Positions 14,495 through 21,814 of a stretch of DNA of 32,263 bases are shown in pieces (the first letter of the stretch is position 1; each line of letters begins with the position of its first letter). Both the position numbers and the translations under genes were made by a program. Origin of the DNA: a virus; IMG/VR virus record IMGVR_UViG_3300021085_000122, positions 1 to 32,263 of that record, one strand, 5' to 3'. The notes below the pieces were generated by a model that saw nothing but the letters and a program-made list of their open reading frames with translations, ran no database searches and was not told the origin of the DNA.

Positions 14495-16580
14495 TTAAGC
14501 CTGCTAGTTCTCTCATTCTTTCGAATTCTGGAGTTTGTGCTGGTTCTCGATATGTTTCTGTTACTTCGTATACTTTGGTAATAAACGCTTTTGCAGGTTC
14601 AATAAACTGCTCGCCGTAATCTTTTTCTACCATAGTAAGTATTGCTGTTTCGCCTTTTGGAAATTCGCCTGTTTCTTTATCGTAATAAGAAAGTATAAAC
14701 TCTCCTAATGGTGTCTTTTGTTCTTTTTCTAGTGTAATCTCATCGCCGTCTGGACCGTCTACTTTGTCGCCTTTTTTCTTGCCATTCATTTTGGCTTTCT
14801 TTACAGCGTGTGCGTATGCATTGCCTTCGTCAAAATCTGTCATATTAGCTAACTCTTCAACAACACCTTCAATTGCTTCATCTCTATCATCGTCTGGATG
14901 CTTGCCGTGTTCTGCACACCATTCGTTAATATCTTGATCAAGTTCTTCTTCGCTAATATGCATATAAGCTGCTAGAGCTTTTTCGCCACCTTTTTCGTAT
15001 GCATTCATCATATCTTCTACAGCTAAATCTCGGTCACTTGGCTCTGACTGCGGGTCAAAACTTTCATCTGCAACTTGTACTGATACCATATCGTCGCCGT
15101 TGTTAAGTCCGCCTTTTTTAACTTTTACATTGTCTTTGCCGTACTTTGCTACAGCTTCTTCTGGTGACATACTAGTTTGCTTCCACTTCATTTCACCTTC
15201 AGCAAACTGACCCATCATTTCTTCAAATGCTGATTCAATTTCCATTTCTTCTCTTGATAACCGGTTTTTGGCTTTTTTTGCTTTATCTGCCTTGTCCATA
15301 TGGTCGTGATAATAATCTGACTTCATTTGTCTAATCTCATCAGGCGTTTTTCCACTTGTGTCTGTTCCTGATTTATCAAAATTTGCAAGGTCTGATTTTT
15401 TATATTGTTTGTCGAGTTTTCTTTTCATTAAAGTTTTACCGACACCTTTAAATGGACCTTCTTCTACTTCTTCTTCTGACTCAATTTTCTTACACTTGTT
15501 TACACGCTTGCCTGCGTTCTTGCCAGTACCTTTTTGTGTACCAACTTTTCTGTGTCCTGGCCAGCATTTATCTGGTCCTGCTACTTCATCTAATTCGTCT
15601 GGTCCTACTTCGTCAGCTTTACTTGCTTCACTAACTAACTTATAAATGTACGGGAATACATCTGACAATTCTTCGTTAAACTGTCTAATAGTTAATTGAT
15701 CAATCCAATTTTCAGCAACGTCAGTTGGGACATCTTCCATTACTGCTGGAGCAAATGCTTCAAATGTTTCTTTGTAATATGATGGGCGTTGTAGTGACTC
15801 TAGTGTTTTCTTAACTGTGGCGATACGTTCTTTAACTACGTCTACATACTCTGCTAGGCTTTCTGCCATTACTGCTGAACGACCCATGTAAGTTTTAAAC
15901 TTACGTAGTTTGTTCATTTCTTCTGACATACTTACAATATGCTTACCAAAATCATCATAAGCGTTTCCGCCTTCTGCAACATGACGTGCCATTGCTCTTG
16001 CACCAGTTACGTGCTTGTATGGATATTTAAATCTTTCACCTTCAGAACTTTCAATATATAAAGTTCCAACTTTCTTTGATCTTCCACCTGCTGCTTCTTG
16101 GTCAATGCCCTCAGTGTGTTTAATCATTAAACGTGCTCCATCAAAGTCTTGATAACTCACTCTTGATGTGCCATACATTTTAGATTCGTTCATGTTTTCG
16201 TCCCCGCCACGGTTATTTGCTAAAAATTTGTAGTCTCTAGTATTTAAATTTGATTTAGTTATATCTCTTGTATCAAACGCTAATGTTCGCTTTCTTGCAA
16301 ACATTCTTAATTCTTTTAAAAAATCATACCAGCTGCTTCTTGTTAATTCAGTTTCGTTAGCAACTAAATCTTCTCCGTAAACAACTGCTACGTTTTTATC
16401 ATCTAAACTTACACTCACTTTTCCTACTGGACGTCCTTCGTTTACAAAGTTAAAGTCAAAGTAACGAGCTAGTTTTGGCTCATTAGTTACATTGCCTTCG
16501 GCATCTCCAATAGTGACACTCGGAAAGCGTCCTCTTATTTTATTGAATAGTTCGTCTGCTATAAAGTCTAAATTCTGCAT
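14490..16580 (-). CDS. 696-aa conserved late protein, probable virion component
   Basis: I do not recognise a named family. The protein is hydrophilic and rich in Glu, Lys and Met, with long predicted helices and several low-complexity acidic stretches (for example SEEEVEEGPFKG). Around residues 330-365 there is a small Cys/Gly/Lys block, PDKCWPGHRKVGTQKG followed by RVNKCKKIE, of a type I associate with structural proteins of marine T4-like phages. ATG 16580 (MQNLDFIADELF) was chosen over the ATG at 16643: it stands 4 nt after a GATAAATA octamer and just after the gp17 stop, while the longer form would overlap gp17 by 53 bases. No Shine-Dalgarno site is present. Position between gp17 and gp32 and the late promoter suggest a head, scaffold or internal protein. 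Confidence 0.85.
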   Translation of the reverse strand: MQNLDFIADELFNKIRGRFPSVTIGDAEGNVTNEPKLARYFDFNFVNEGRPVGKVSVSLDDKNVAVVYGEDLVANETELTRSSWYDFLKELRMFARKRTLAFDTRDITKSNLNTRDYKFLANNRGGDENMNESKMYGTSRVSYQDFDGARLMIKHTEGIDQEAAGGRSKKVGTLYIESSEGERFKYPYKHVTGARAMARHVAEGGNAYDDFGKHIVSMSEEMNKLRKFKTYMGRSAVMAESLAEYVDVVKERIATVKKTLESLQRPSYYKETFEAFAPAVMEDVPTDVAENWIDQLTIRQFNEELSDVFPYIYKLVSEASKADEVGPDELDEVAGPDKCWPGHRKVGTQKGTGKNAGKRVNKCKKIESEEEVEEGPFKGVGKTLMKRKLDKQYKKSDLANFDKSGTDTSGKTPDEIRQMKSDYYHDHMDKADKAKKAKNRLSREEMEIESAFEEMMGQFAEGEMKWKQTSMSPEEAVAKYGKDNVKVKKGGLNNGDDMVSVQVADESFDPQSEPSDRDLAVEDMMNAYEKGGEKALAAYMHISEEELDQDINEWCAEHGKHPDDDRDEAIEGVVEELANMTDFDEGNAYAHAVKKAKMNGKKKGDKVDGPDGDEITLEKEQKTPLGEFILSYYDKETGEFPKGETAILTMVEKDYGEQFIEPAKAFITKVYEVTETYREPAQTPEFERMRELAGLR

Positions 16581-16584
16581 ATTG

Positions 16585-16592
16585 TATTTATC
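16585..16592 (-). promoter_or_regulatory. Late-promoter octamer GATAAATA
   Basis: Overlaps the TGA stop of gp17 on the minus strand and ends 4 nt (CAAT) before the ATG at 16580. The arrangement AAATACAATATG is identical to that before the plus-strand HNH gene at 27282. Confidence 0.6.
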
Positions 16593-18168
16593 ATATGTTG
16601 CTGCTAATGAAGATAGGCATTGGCGGTTCATAATTATCATCATGTTCTGCCTGATTAAAAGTATTATACACCCTGGGGTCCCAATCTTTTAGAACTGCCA
16701 TCATTCGAATAGCAAGTAATGTTGATGCAATTAAATCATCATGTGTGCCTGACTTTGCTTGGAAACTACTACCTGTAGCAATGAAGTTTTTAAGCTCGCC
16801 TATTAATGGTTTACTATGTATTTTCATTTTGTCATTTTCGACCATTGTTTTTAATCGACTACATGCTGTAATCTTTGTACCGTGTGTAGTATTAAAGCCT
16901 TTGCGGAACTTTCTAACGTGACCTTTTCTCATCGGTTCACTTACGAACAAACCCGGAATGTTCTCTTCCCCAAAATCGTTTATAACGATCAGTGCCGCTT
17001 CTCCTATGCCATTGTTTTCTACACTCCAATATACATTATTATCACCTGCAGAATCTGCAATATACTTACATATATCACTTAGTATTCTTATCTGGCCAGG
17101 AATAGCAGTTTGATTGTGCTGCCATTCGGCTACTTGTTCATAACTCGGTAGTTCATACACTTGTATAGCAGCAAAGTCGCCGCCTGTTCCCATACTAGGG
17201 TCAAGTGCAATAGCATATGTATATTGATTAGTTGGTTTTTTATACCAGCGTGTTTGTCCCATATTCAATATAGGACTGCCGCCTTCCAAAGCAGCAAGTT
17301 TAATTGAATTAATTAATGTTTCATCAAATACTAAGAATTCACAACCGTATTCACGTCTAAATTTTTCTTCGCCAATACGTCCAATTTCTTCTTCTTTCCA
17401 GTTGTCGTCTCTGTCAGGATGTTCGTCCCACTGTGCAACAAAACTATGAAATCCGTTTATACCTAGCTCTTGTTCATTGCCATGTGAATCAAACTTTTGC
17501 TCTGCTTGTTTCCAAATAGTAGCAAATGTATCTTCGTCACTGTTAGGTGTGCTAGTAATAATAGCACGACCACCTGTTGCTAGTGTAGGTGATATAGAAG
17601 TCCAAAACTCTTCTGCGATGTTAGGTTGCACAAATGCAAACTCGTCACAGTATAGTAATGATATACTCATACCACGTCCTGTATTACCTGTTGTAGTTTG
17701 CGCTACAATACGTGATCCGTTTTCAAATTCAATTGAGCCTTTATTATAACTTGTAACACCTGCTCTAATGTGATCTGGACATGTTTCGTAAACATAACGT
17801 ATGCGTGACATAATTTCTTGTGCGCCTGTATATTTGTGAGCTGCTACAAGTACAGTTTGGTCAGGGTTAAACATTGCATACCATGCTAGATAGATACTAG
17901 CACACGTAGTCTTACCTGTTTGCCTAGGCATCATATTAATGTTAAAGCGATAGCTGTGATAACTGTCCATTAAACGTAACTGATACTCATAAGGATCAAA
18001 CAACAATTTACCTTTTACAGGATGTTGAATGAAAGCAAAATGTTTTGCAAAATGCAGATAGCCAAGCTCAGGATCCATACACAGTGTAAGGTCTTCTATT
18101 TGAGACTCAGTAAATGTTTCTTGTTTATTCGCCTTTTTAATTAAGACGCCGTCTAATGATGCTGCCAT
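16591..18168 (-). CDS. 17: Terminase large subunit gp17 (packaging ATPase-nuclease)
   Basis: gp17 docks on the portal, pumps DNA into the prohead using ATP and cuts the concatemer. This 525-aa protein has the N-terminal ATPase with Walker A PRQTGKTT (81-88; T4 has SRQLGKTT), Walker B SLLYCDE (170-176) and the coupling segment ITSTPN. The C-terminal RNase H-like nuclease opens with YAIALDPSMGTGGDFAAIQV, the first catalytic Asp, and has TGSSFQAKSGTHDDLIASTLLA near the end with the last acidic pair. It is shorter than T4 gp17 (610 aa), as in other marine relatives. A GTTAAATA octamer lies 5 nt before the ATG, with no ribosome binding site. Confidence 0.97.
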   Translation of the reverse strand: MAASLDGVLIKKANKQETFTESQIEDLTLCMDPELGYLHFAKHFAFIQHPVKGKLLFDPYEYQLRLMDSYHSYRFNINMMPRQTGKTTCASIYLAWYAMFNPDQTVLVAAHKYTGAQEIMSRIRYVYETCPDHIRAGVTSYNKGSIEFENGSRIVAQTTTGNTGRGMSISLLYCDEFAFVQPNIAEEFWTSISPTLATGGRAIITSTPNSDEDTFATIWKQAEQKFDSHGNEQELGINGFHSFVAQWDEHPDRDDNWKEEEIGRIGEEKFRREYGCEFLVFDETLINSIKLAALEGGSPILNMGQTRWYKKPTNQYTYAIALDPSMGTGGDFAAIQVYELPSYEQVAEWQHNQTAIPGQIRILSDICKYIADSAGDNNVYWSVENNGIGEAALIVINDFGEENIPGLFVSEPMRKGHVRKFRKGFNTTHGTKITACSRLKTMVENDKMKIHSKPLIGELKNFIATGSSFQAKSGTHDDLIASTLLAIRMMAVLKDWDPRVYNTFNQAEHDDNYEPPMPIFISSNI

Positions 18169-18173
18169 AATAG

Positions 18174-18181
18174 TATTTAAC
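18174..18181 (-). promoter_or_regulatory. Late-promoter octamer GTTAAATA for gp17
   Basis: Minus-strand octamer overlapping the stop codon of the upstream gene and followed by CTATT and then the gp17 ATG. TTAAATACTATT closely resembles the extended T4 late consensus TATAAATACTATT. Confidence 0.6.
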
Positions 18182-18527
18182 CAATTATATCGTCATAAAA
18201 CCCAGTATCGAACCTTAGGTCAAACAACTTACGTTTGTCTTGTTGTATTAATATAGGAATAGGTGAAGCATAATCTCCGTGTGTAGGCTCACTCCATAAC
18301 CATTCATACTGTAAACTTATGTTTATTTTTTTACATAGTTTCTTTAAACGCCTACGATTATATCCCTTGCATATGTATATGATAGCTTGATTAGAACCTA
18401 GTTCTTCTATATCGCCGTTCCAGTATCTTACTTTTATTTCGCCTTTTTTCCAGGCTGAACCACTCCAAGGACACACTGGTTTTATATGATCAAAATATTT
18501 TGTCCAATCAATTGAAGATTCTACCAT
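18177..18527 (-). CDS. Conserved-looking 116-aa protein upstream of gp17
   Basis: A small basic protein with many aromatic residues: SIDWTKYFDHIKPVCPWSG at the start, then KGEIKVRYWNGDIEEL, AIIYICKGYNRRRLKKLCKKI and LQYEWLWSEPTHGDY. I do not recognise the family. The mix of short strands, two tryptophan-rich stretches and a basic helix could suit a nucleic-acid-binding or packaging accessory protein, but that is only inference from its place between head genes and the terminase. It is preceded by AGTAAATA with a 5-nt gap and no ribosome binding site, and it begins a transcription unit just after a strong terminator. Confidence 0.8.
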   Translation of the reverse strand: MVESSIDWTKYFDHIKPVCPWSGSAWKKGEIKVRYWNGDIEELGSNQAIIYICKGYNRRRLKKLCKKINISLQYEWLWSEPTHGDYASPIPILIQQDKRKLFDLRFDTGFYDDIIG

Positions 18528-18532
18528 AAAAC

Positions 18533-18540
18533 TATTTACT
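18533..18540 (-). promoter_or_regulatory. Late-promoter octamer variant AGTAAATA
   Basis: On the minus strand, 5 nt (GTTTT) before the ATG at 18527, directly after the terminator of the preceding unit. It keeps the TAAATA core but differs at the first two bases from the commoner GATAAATA. Confidence 0.5.
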
Positions 18541-18541
18541 C

Positions 18542-18568
18542 AAAAAAATAGCACCCGAAGGTGCTATT
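18542..18568 (-). terminator. Rho-independent terminator with UUCG loop
   Basis: On the minus strand AATAGCACC-TTCG-GGTGCTATT forms a 9-bp stem (arms 18560-18568 and 18547-18555) closed by a stable UUCG tetraloop, and is followed by an uninterrupted T-tract (18548-18542). It stands 22 bases past the stop codon of the gene ending at 18591 and closes that unit ahead of the gp17 unit. Confidence 0.9.
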
Positions 18569-18590
18569 GAGTTAATTGTTACGATAGTTA

Positions 18591-19361
18591 TTAACTACAG
18601 CCGCAACTGCCGCAAGCCATTAACTTTTGTTTTTTCTTACCGCAGTCTGGACATGCTTCCATATCAGCGCCGGCTTCTGCATCTTCTTTTGCTTTTTTGC
18701 CTTTACCTCTACCACGTCCTTCTGTAGTTTTAATATCTTCTTTAGCTTTTTTCTTGCCACGTCCGCGACCTTCGGCCATTTTTGCTTGAATTGCTTTATA
18801 AAGCTCTTCTCTAATGTTGTCCTCTAGTGCATCTTCATCGTCTTCTACTGCCATTGCATTGTCGCCGTCTTGTGCAGCAGGATATGCTTTCTTAGATTTA
18901 TGTAGGTCGTCACCAGAGTTAATTACATCGTCAATTGACTTGTATTCTTCTTCTGGCTCATTATCGTATTCTGCAACTGCTTCGTCGTCTACTTCGACAT
19001 CGTCCATACAGCTACTTGCACCGACATGTTGCTTACCGCAATCATCACATGGCTCATCTTGCATGCCTGGTTTAAGATCGTCCATATCTTTTGGACCTTT
19101 AACAATATCACGTAACCGTTCCATGTCTGTACGCATCGGCATCATGTCAGCAGTAACTTCGCCTGCATCGTTCAACCCTGCATTTTTCATCATATCAATT
19201 AAGTCTGCAACATTATCTTTGCCACTTGCATTCATTGATACATTCATTGTTACTGGATTGCCTTTGTCTTCTTGTGGTTGTGGCGCCATTGGTGGTACCA
19301 TTGGCATTCCGCCTTCTAATTCAATGCTATCCATTGATTCTAGTAGTTTTTTCATACTCAT
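18591..19361 (-). CDS. 256-aa acidic protein with C-terminal Cys pairs
   Basis: I do not recognise a named family. The start MSMKKLLESMDSIE is Met-rich and leads into a Pro/Met segment, then VTMNVSMNASGKDNVADLIDMM. The middle holds CDDCGKQH (two Cys and a His). The C-terminal third is highly charged, with two GRGRGK blocks (AEGRGRGKKKAKED and TEGRGRGKGKKAKED). The end ACPDCGKKKQKLMACGSCGCS looks like a zinc-binding knuckle. ATG 19361 was chosen because GGAGG lies upstream and it follows the previous stop by one base; the longer form from 19403 has no support. It is the last gene before a strong terminator. Alternating acidic and basic low-complexity regions would suit a scaffold, core or DNA-condensing head protein, but this is inference. 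Confidence 0.8.
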   Translation of the reverse strand: MSMKKLLESMDSIELEGGMPMVPPMAPQPQEDKGNPVTMNVSMNASGKDNVADLIDMMKNAGLNDAGEVTADMMPMRTDMERLRDIVKGPKDMDDLKPGMQDEPCDDCGKQHVGASSCMDDVEVDDEAVAEYDNEPEEEYKSIDDVINSGDDLHKSKKAYPAAQDGDNAMAVEDDEDALEDNIREELYKAIQAKMAEGRGRGKKKAKEDIKTTEGRGRGKGKKAKEDAEAGADMEACPDCGKKKQKLMACGSCGCS

Positions 19362-19362
19362 T

Positions 19363-19875
19363 TTAGTTTGCCTCCGGTGCCGCAGCACTTGGATTGTGCT
19401 CACGTTCTTTACGAGCCACTTCTAGCTCTTTCAGAAGATCCATTACGCGGTTGTCGCCTACACTTTCTTGTGCGCTCTCTCCGCCCATGTCTTCTGTTGT
19501 TAATTTTGTTTCATAAGTAGTATCGCTTGGCATTTCCTGATACTTTTCTTGCATTTCGTCTGGGTTACGTACAATAATGTGTGCTTGATCAATATTACAA
19601 CATGATCCAATGTATTCTTGTAAAACTTGCTGTGTTGAAGGATAATTAAGTTCGACTTCAAAATATGTAACTTCCATATTTTCTAGTTGCGGAAAGTCCA
19701 ACGGACGTTCCTGTATTGGTGTTTTTTTGCCTTTGGTCATTGAAGCAACATCATATTTTTTCAAACATGATTTTATACTTTCTTCACATCCTTCTGGCAG
19801 CGAACCCGCTACACCAATCTTAAAATTATAAGTCTTTTTAGACTCGTTAAGCAATTCTTGAAATCTTGTTTCCAT
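19363..19875 (-). CDS. Conserved-looking 170-aa protein of the packaging operon
   Basis: I do not recognise a function. The N-terminal 100 residues look like a compact alpha/beta fold: YNFKIGVAGSLPEGCEESIK, then a PLDFPQLENMEVTYFEVELN strand pair and STQQVLQEYIGSCC. The C-terminal 70 residues are acidic and probably flexible. The second ATG (19875, METRFQELL) is preferred because GGGA is then 9 nt upstream; the first ATG (19884) directly abuts it. It ends just before the Cys-rich gene, with GGAGG inside its last codons, so the two are translationally coupled. Context suggests head morphogenesis. Confidence 0.8.
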   Translation of the reverse strand: METRFQELLNESKKTYNFKIGVAGSLPEGCEESIKSCLKKYDVASMTKGKKTPIQERPLDFPQLENMEVTYFEVELNYPSTQQVLQEYIGSCCNIDQAHIIVRNPDEMQEKYQEMPSDTTYETKLTTEDMGGESAQESVGDNRVMDLLKELEVARKEREHNPSAAAPEAN

Positions 19876-19896
19876 TATATACATTCCCGTTATATG

Positions 19897-20394
19897 TTAT
19901 TTATCTTTATCAAGCCCTTTAAGCTTCTCTAATAGACTATTTCTATCTGTAACAACATAGCCTTCACCGGAGATCATACCGTCATCAGCACCGCTATCTT
20001 TATCTTGTTTTTCTTTTCTAAGTTGCAATTCGACCATTTTTAACTTATTATTAAGTTTTGCTACTTTTGCATCTAGTCCTGTTTTAAGTAGTCCGCCAGC
20101 AACTTCAAATACTCTACCACTGTAACGGCTTTCAACATTCATACCTAAATCCATCAAATCTTCGTATGCTGTTAATGCACGATCGGCAATATCATTTAAT
20201 TCGCTATCAGCTTTATCACCTAATCCTTTGACAGCAGGTAATGCACTAGCAATTTTATCAAACTCGGCTATGTCACGAAAACTTTCTTCGTGAGCTATTT
20301 CGTGCTTTGTTTGCTCTTTTTCTTGCTGTTGTGCTTGTTTGATGATTTCTTTTGAATCATCTAGGTTAAGCAAATCTTCTAATTTTTTAGTCAT
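19897..20394 (-). CDS. 16: gp16-like small terminase subunit
   Basis: In T4, gp16 forms rings that recognise concatemer DNA and regulate gp17. This 165-aa protein has the same size and plan: a charged N-terminus beginning LEDLLNLDDS, a central coiled-coil-like helical core (ALTAYEDLMDLGMNVESRYSGRVFEVAGG followed by KVAKLNNKLKMVELQL), and a flexible charged end. The central helices parallel the T4 gp16 segment that spans its two oligomerisation helices. GGAAAG lies before the ATG. Unlike in T4, it is not next to gp17; three genes lie between. The call rests on pattern and context, not on a catalytic motif. Confidence 0.7.
   Translation of the reverse strand: MTKKLEDLLNLDDSKEIIKQAQQQEKEQTKHEIAHEESFRDIAEFDKIASALPAVKGLGDKADSELNDIADRALTAYEDLMDLGMNVESRYSGRVFEVAGGLLKTGLDAKVAKLNNKLKMVELQLRKEKQDKDSGADDGMISGEGYVVTDRNSLLEKLKGLDKDK
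19898..19905 (-). promoter_or_regulatory. Late-promoter octamer GATAAATA
   Basis: On the minus strand, overlapping the last codons and stop of the gp16-like gene. It precedes the ATG at 19875 by 22 nt, with GGGA in the leader. Confidence 0.5.
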
Positions 20395-20420
20395 TTTAAC
20401 TTTCCATTAACTGCTACTAT

Positions 20421-20428
20421 TATTTATC
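20421..20428 (-). promoter_or_regulatory. Late-promoter octamer GATAAATA for the gp16-like gene
   Basis: Minus-strand octamer overlapping the sulfotransferase stop codon. A 26-nt gap to the ATG at 20394 contains GGAAAG, so here a conventional leader exists. Confidence 0.55.
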
Positions 20429-21005
20429 AGAATTTATATCCAAATGTATTAATATCTTTTTTAAACTTGTTTTCTACTATTTGTTTAGTATTATCATTAT
20501 AATATTCTCTATAGTCTTTGTTTCTAGACGAGGTATTTAAATATGGTAACTCTTGTTTGATATTAAATTTGTCTTTTAGTAGTTGTATGTCGTGATTTAT
20601 ATTTTCTAACTTCATAATATAAGATACACCTATAGTCCTATGATGTTGATCTTTTAATTGTGTTTTTTCTATAAAGTATTCAAAGCCTTTTTCATAGTCG
20701 TCTAAAACTTGTTGGTTATATTCTAAACTAAACTTACCTTTTTGTTTAGGATTTTGAATCCTACGTAACGCTCTATCTCTAGTAAAGGAATACCAACTTA
20801 CACACCAGTCCCAGGGATTTCGTACAACTGCAAAACTAAAGTCAAACTTTCCGTACTTTAATTCAAGTTTTTGTAATGTATGATGTTTGGTGCTTTTTGT
20901 TACTTGGCTAGATGTGTTATCTAATAACCAACGCTGTATACTACTGCCGCCGGTTTTAGGAACATGTACAAAGATACTATTATAGTCTTTAATAATTACA
21001 GCCAT
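20427..21005 (-). CDS. Sulfotransferase-family protein (PAPS-dependent)
   Basis: A 192-aa protein with both PAPS-binding signatures of carbohydrate-type sulfotransferases: IFVHVPKTGGSSIQRWL (5'-phosphosulfate loop, residues 11-27) and FAVVRNPWDWCVSWY (3'-phosphate site, residues 58-72). It is short for the family but complete at both sites. It would move a sulfate from PAPS to a sugar or other hydroxyl group, with PAPS taken from the host. The start overlaps the gp4 stop as TAATG, so the two are translated together in a late head operon. That location suggests the target is a virion glycan or something made late in infection. No membrane anchor is seen, unlike Golgi-type relatives. Confidence 0.87.
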   Translation of the reverse strand: MAVIIKDYNSIFVHVPKTGGSSIQRWLLDNTSSQVTKSTKHHTLQKLELKYGKFDFSFAVVRNPWDWCVSWYSFTRDRALRRIQNPKQKGKFSLEYNQQVLDDYEKGFEYFIEKTQLKDQHHRTIGVSYIMKLENINHDIQLLKDKFNIKQELPYLNTSSRNKDYREYYNDNTKQIVENKFKKDINTFGYKF

Positions 21006-21442
21006 TATCTTCTTTTGCCATTATGAAAAATATCATTTTCAGTAACTATTCTAAAAAAGATACCTTTTTGTTTACAGTATGCTCTTGCTGCTTCCCATTT
21101 AGCCTGATTAACTATCCAATGAGCCTGATTATGTCTACTACGACCTAGTTTTTCCTTTACAGTTTGATTTTCGGGTTTGACTTCTATAAGTTCAACACGC
21201 TGCTTTCCATTTTTGTCTGCATATGCTATAAAGAAGTCAGGTACATATATTGTGTGCTTACCAGTTAATGGATTTTTGTATGGTATTTTTATTGCTTCAC
21301 TTGCCCATTTTGCAACACTTGGATGTTCATCACAAAATTTCATAAAGGCAAATTCCCAACTGCTTCGATATGTTGGTACTTTCGTACCTATATACTTTTC
21401 AGCATTTTTAAGAGTATATTTTCCTTGTGCAAATCTTCCCAT
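21005..21442 (-). CDS. 4: Head completion nuclease gp4
   Basis: T4 gp4 (also called gp50/65) is needed to finish filled heads before tail joining. The 145-aa protein matches T4 gp4 along its length: YRSSWEFAFMKFCDEHPSV (T4 YRSNWEKFFFEWLDKNPEI), WASEAIKIPY (T4 WGSETAVIPY), and KWEAARAYCKQKGIFFRIVTE (T4 KWKAAQSLAEKRGIKFRILTE). A PD-(D/E)xK-type nuclease site is visible: PD at 68-69 and EVK at 87-89 of VELIEVKPENQ. It is followed by the sulfotransferase with TAATG coupling and preceded by the 121-aa gene. Confidence 0.93.
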   Translation of the reverse strand: MGRFAQGKYTLKNAEKYIGTKVPTYRSSWEFAFMKFCDEHPSVAKWASEAIKIPYKNPLTGKHTIYVPDFFIAYADKNGKQRVELIEVKPENQTVKEKLGRSRHNQAHWIVNQAKWEAARAYCKQKGIFFRIVTENDIFHNGKRR

Positions 21443-21448
21443 ATCATA

Positions 21449-21814
21449 TTAGTAGATAATATTTCTTTTCTCGATTTTTTCATAATTAGATTCAACTTTA
21501 AAACCCAATGTACTAATTTTTTCTCTACTATAGTTTAAAACGTTTGCAACTATATCACTAAGTTGTGTTTTATTTAAACCTTGCAGCGAATCGAGTAATT
21601 CAAATACTTTTATATTATCAATCTTTGCTTGTTGAAGGAGTACTGTTGCTACTGCAATTGCACTTGTTTTTTCAAAATCTCTATTTTCAAAAAATCCGAT
21701 AACTGCATCAACATCATTTGCAGGATAAGAAATTGACTCAGTAAGATATTGATTAAAAAATTCTTTTACTTCGTTTGCACTATCATTTGATTTTGCTTTT
21801 GGTAAATTTGACAT
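21449..21814 (-). CDS. 121-aa protein between tail-tube-like gene and gp4
   Basis: A mostly helical, neutral protein without recognisable motifs: NEVKEFFNQYLTESISYPANDV, then FENRDFEKTSAIAVATVLLQ and a C-terminal IVANVLNYSREKISTLGF. It starts as a TAATG overlap with the stop of the preceding tail-tube-like gene, so it is made together with that protein. This suggests a chaperone or a baseplate/tail component, but nothing in the sequence proves it. Confidence 0.82.
   Translation of the reverse strand: MSNLPKAKSNDSANEVKEFFNQYLTESISYPANDVDAVIGFFENRDFEKTSAIAVATVLLQQAKIDNIKVFELLDSLQGLNKTQLSDIVANVLNYSREKISTLGFKVESNYEKIEKRNIIY

Noticed and set aside
18814-19425. 203-aa Ser-rich open frame on the plus strand
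   Set aside because: It is the mirror of an Asp/Glu-rich low-complexity gene with good start signals on the minus strand. No ribosome site or promoter was seen for it.
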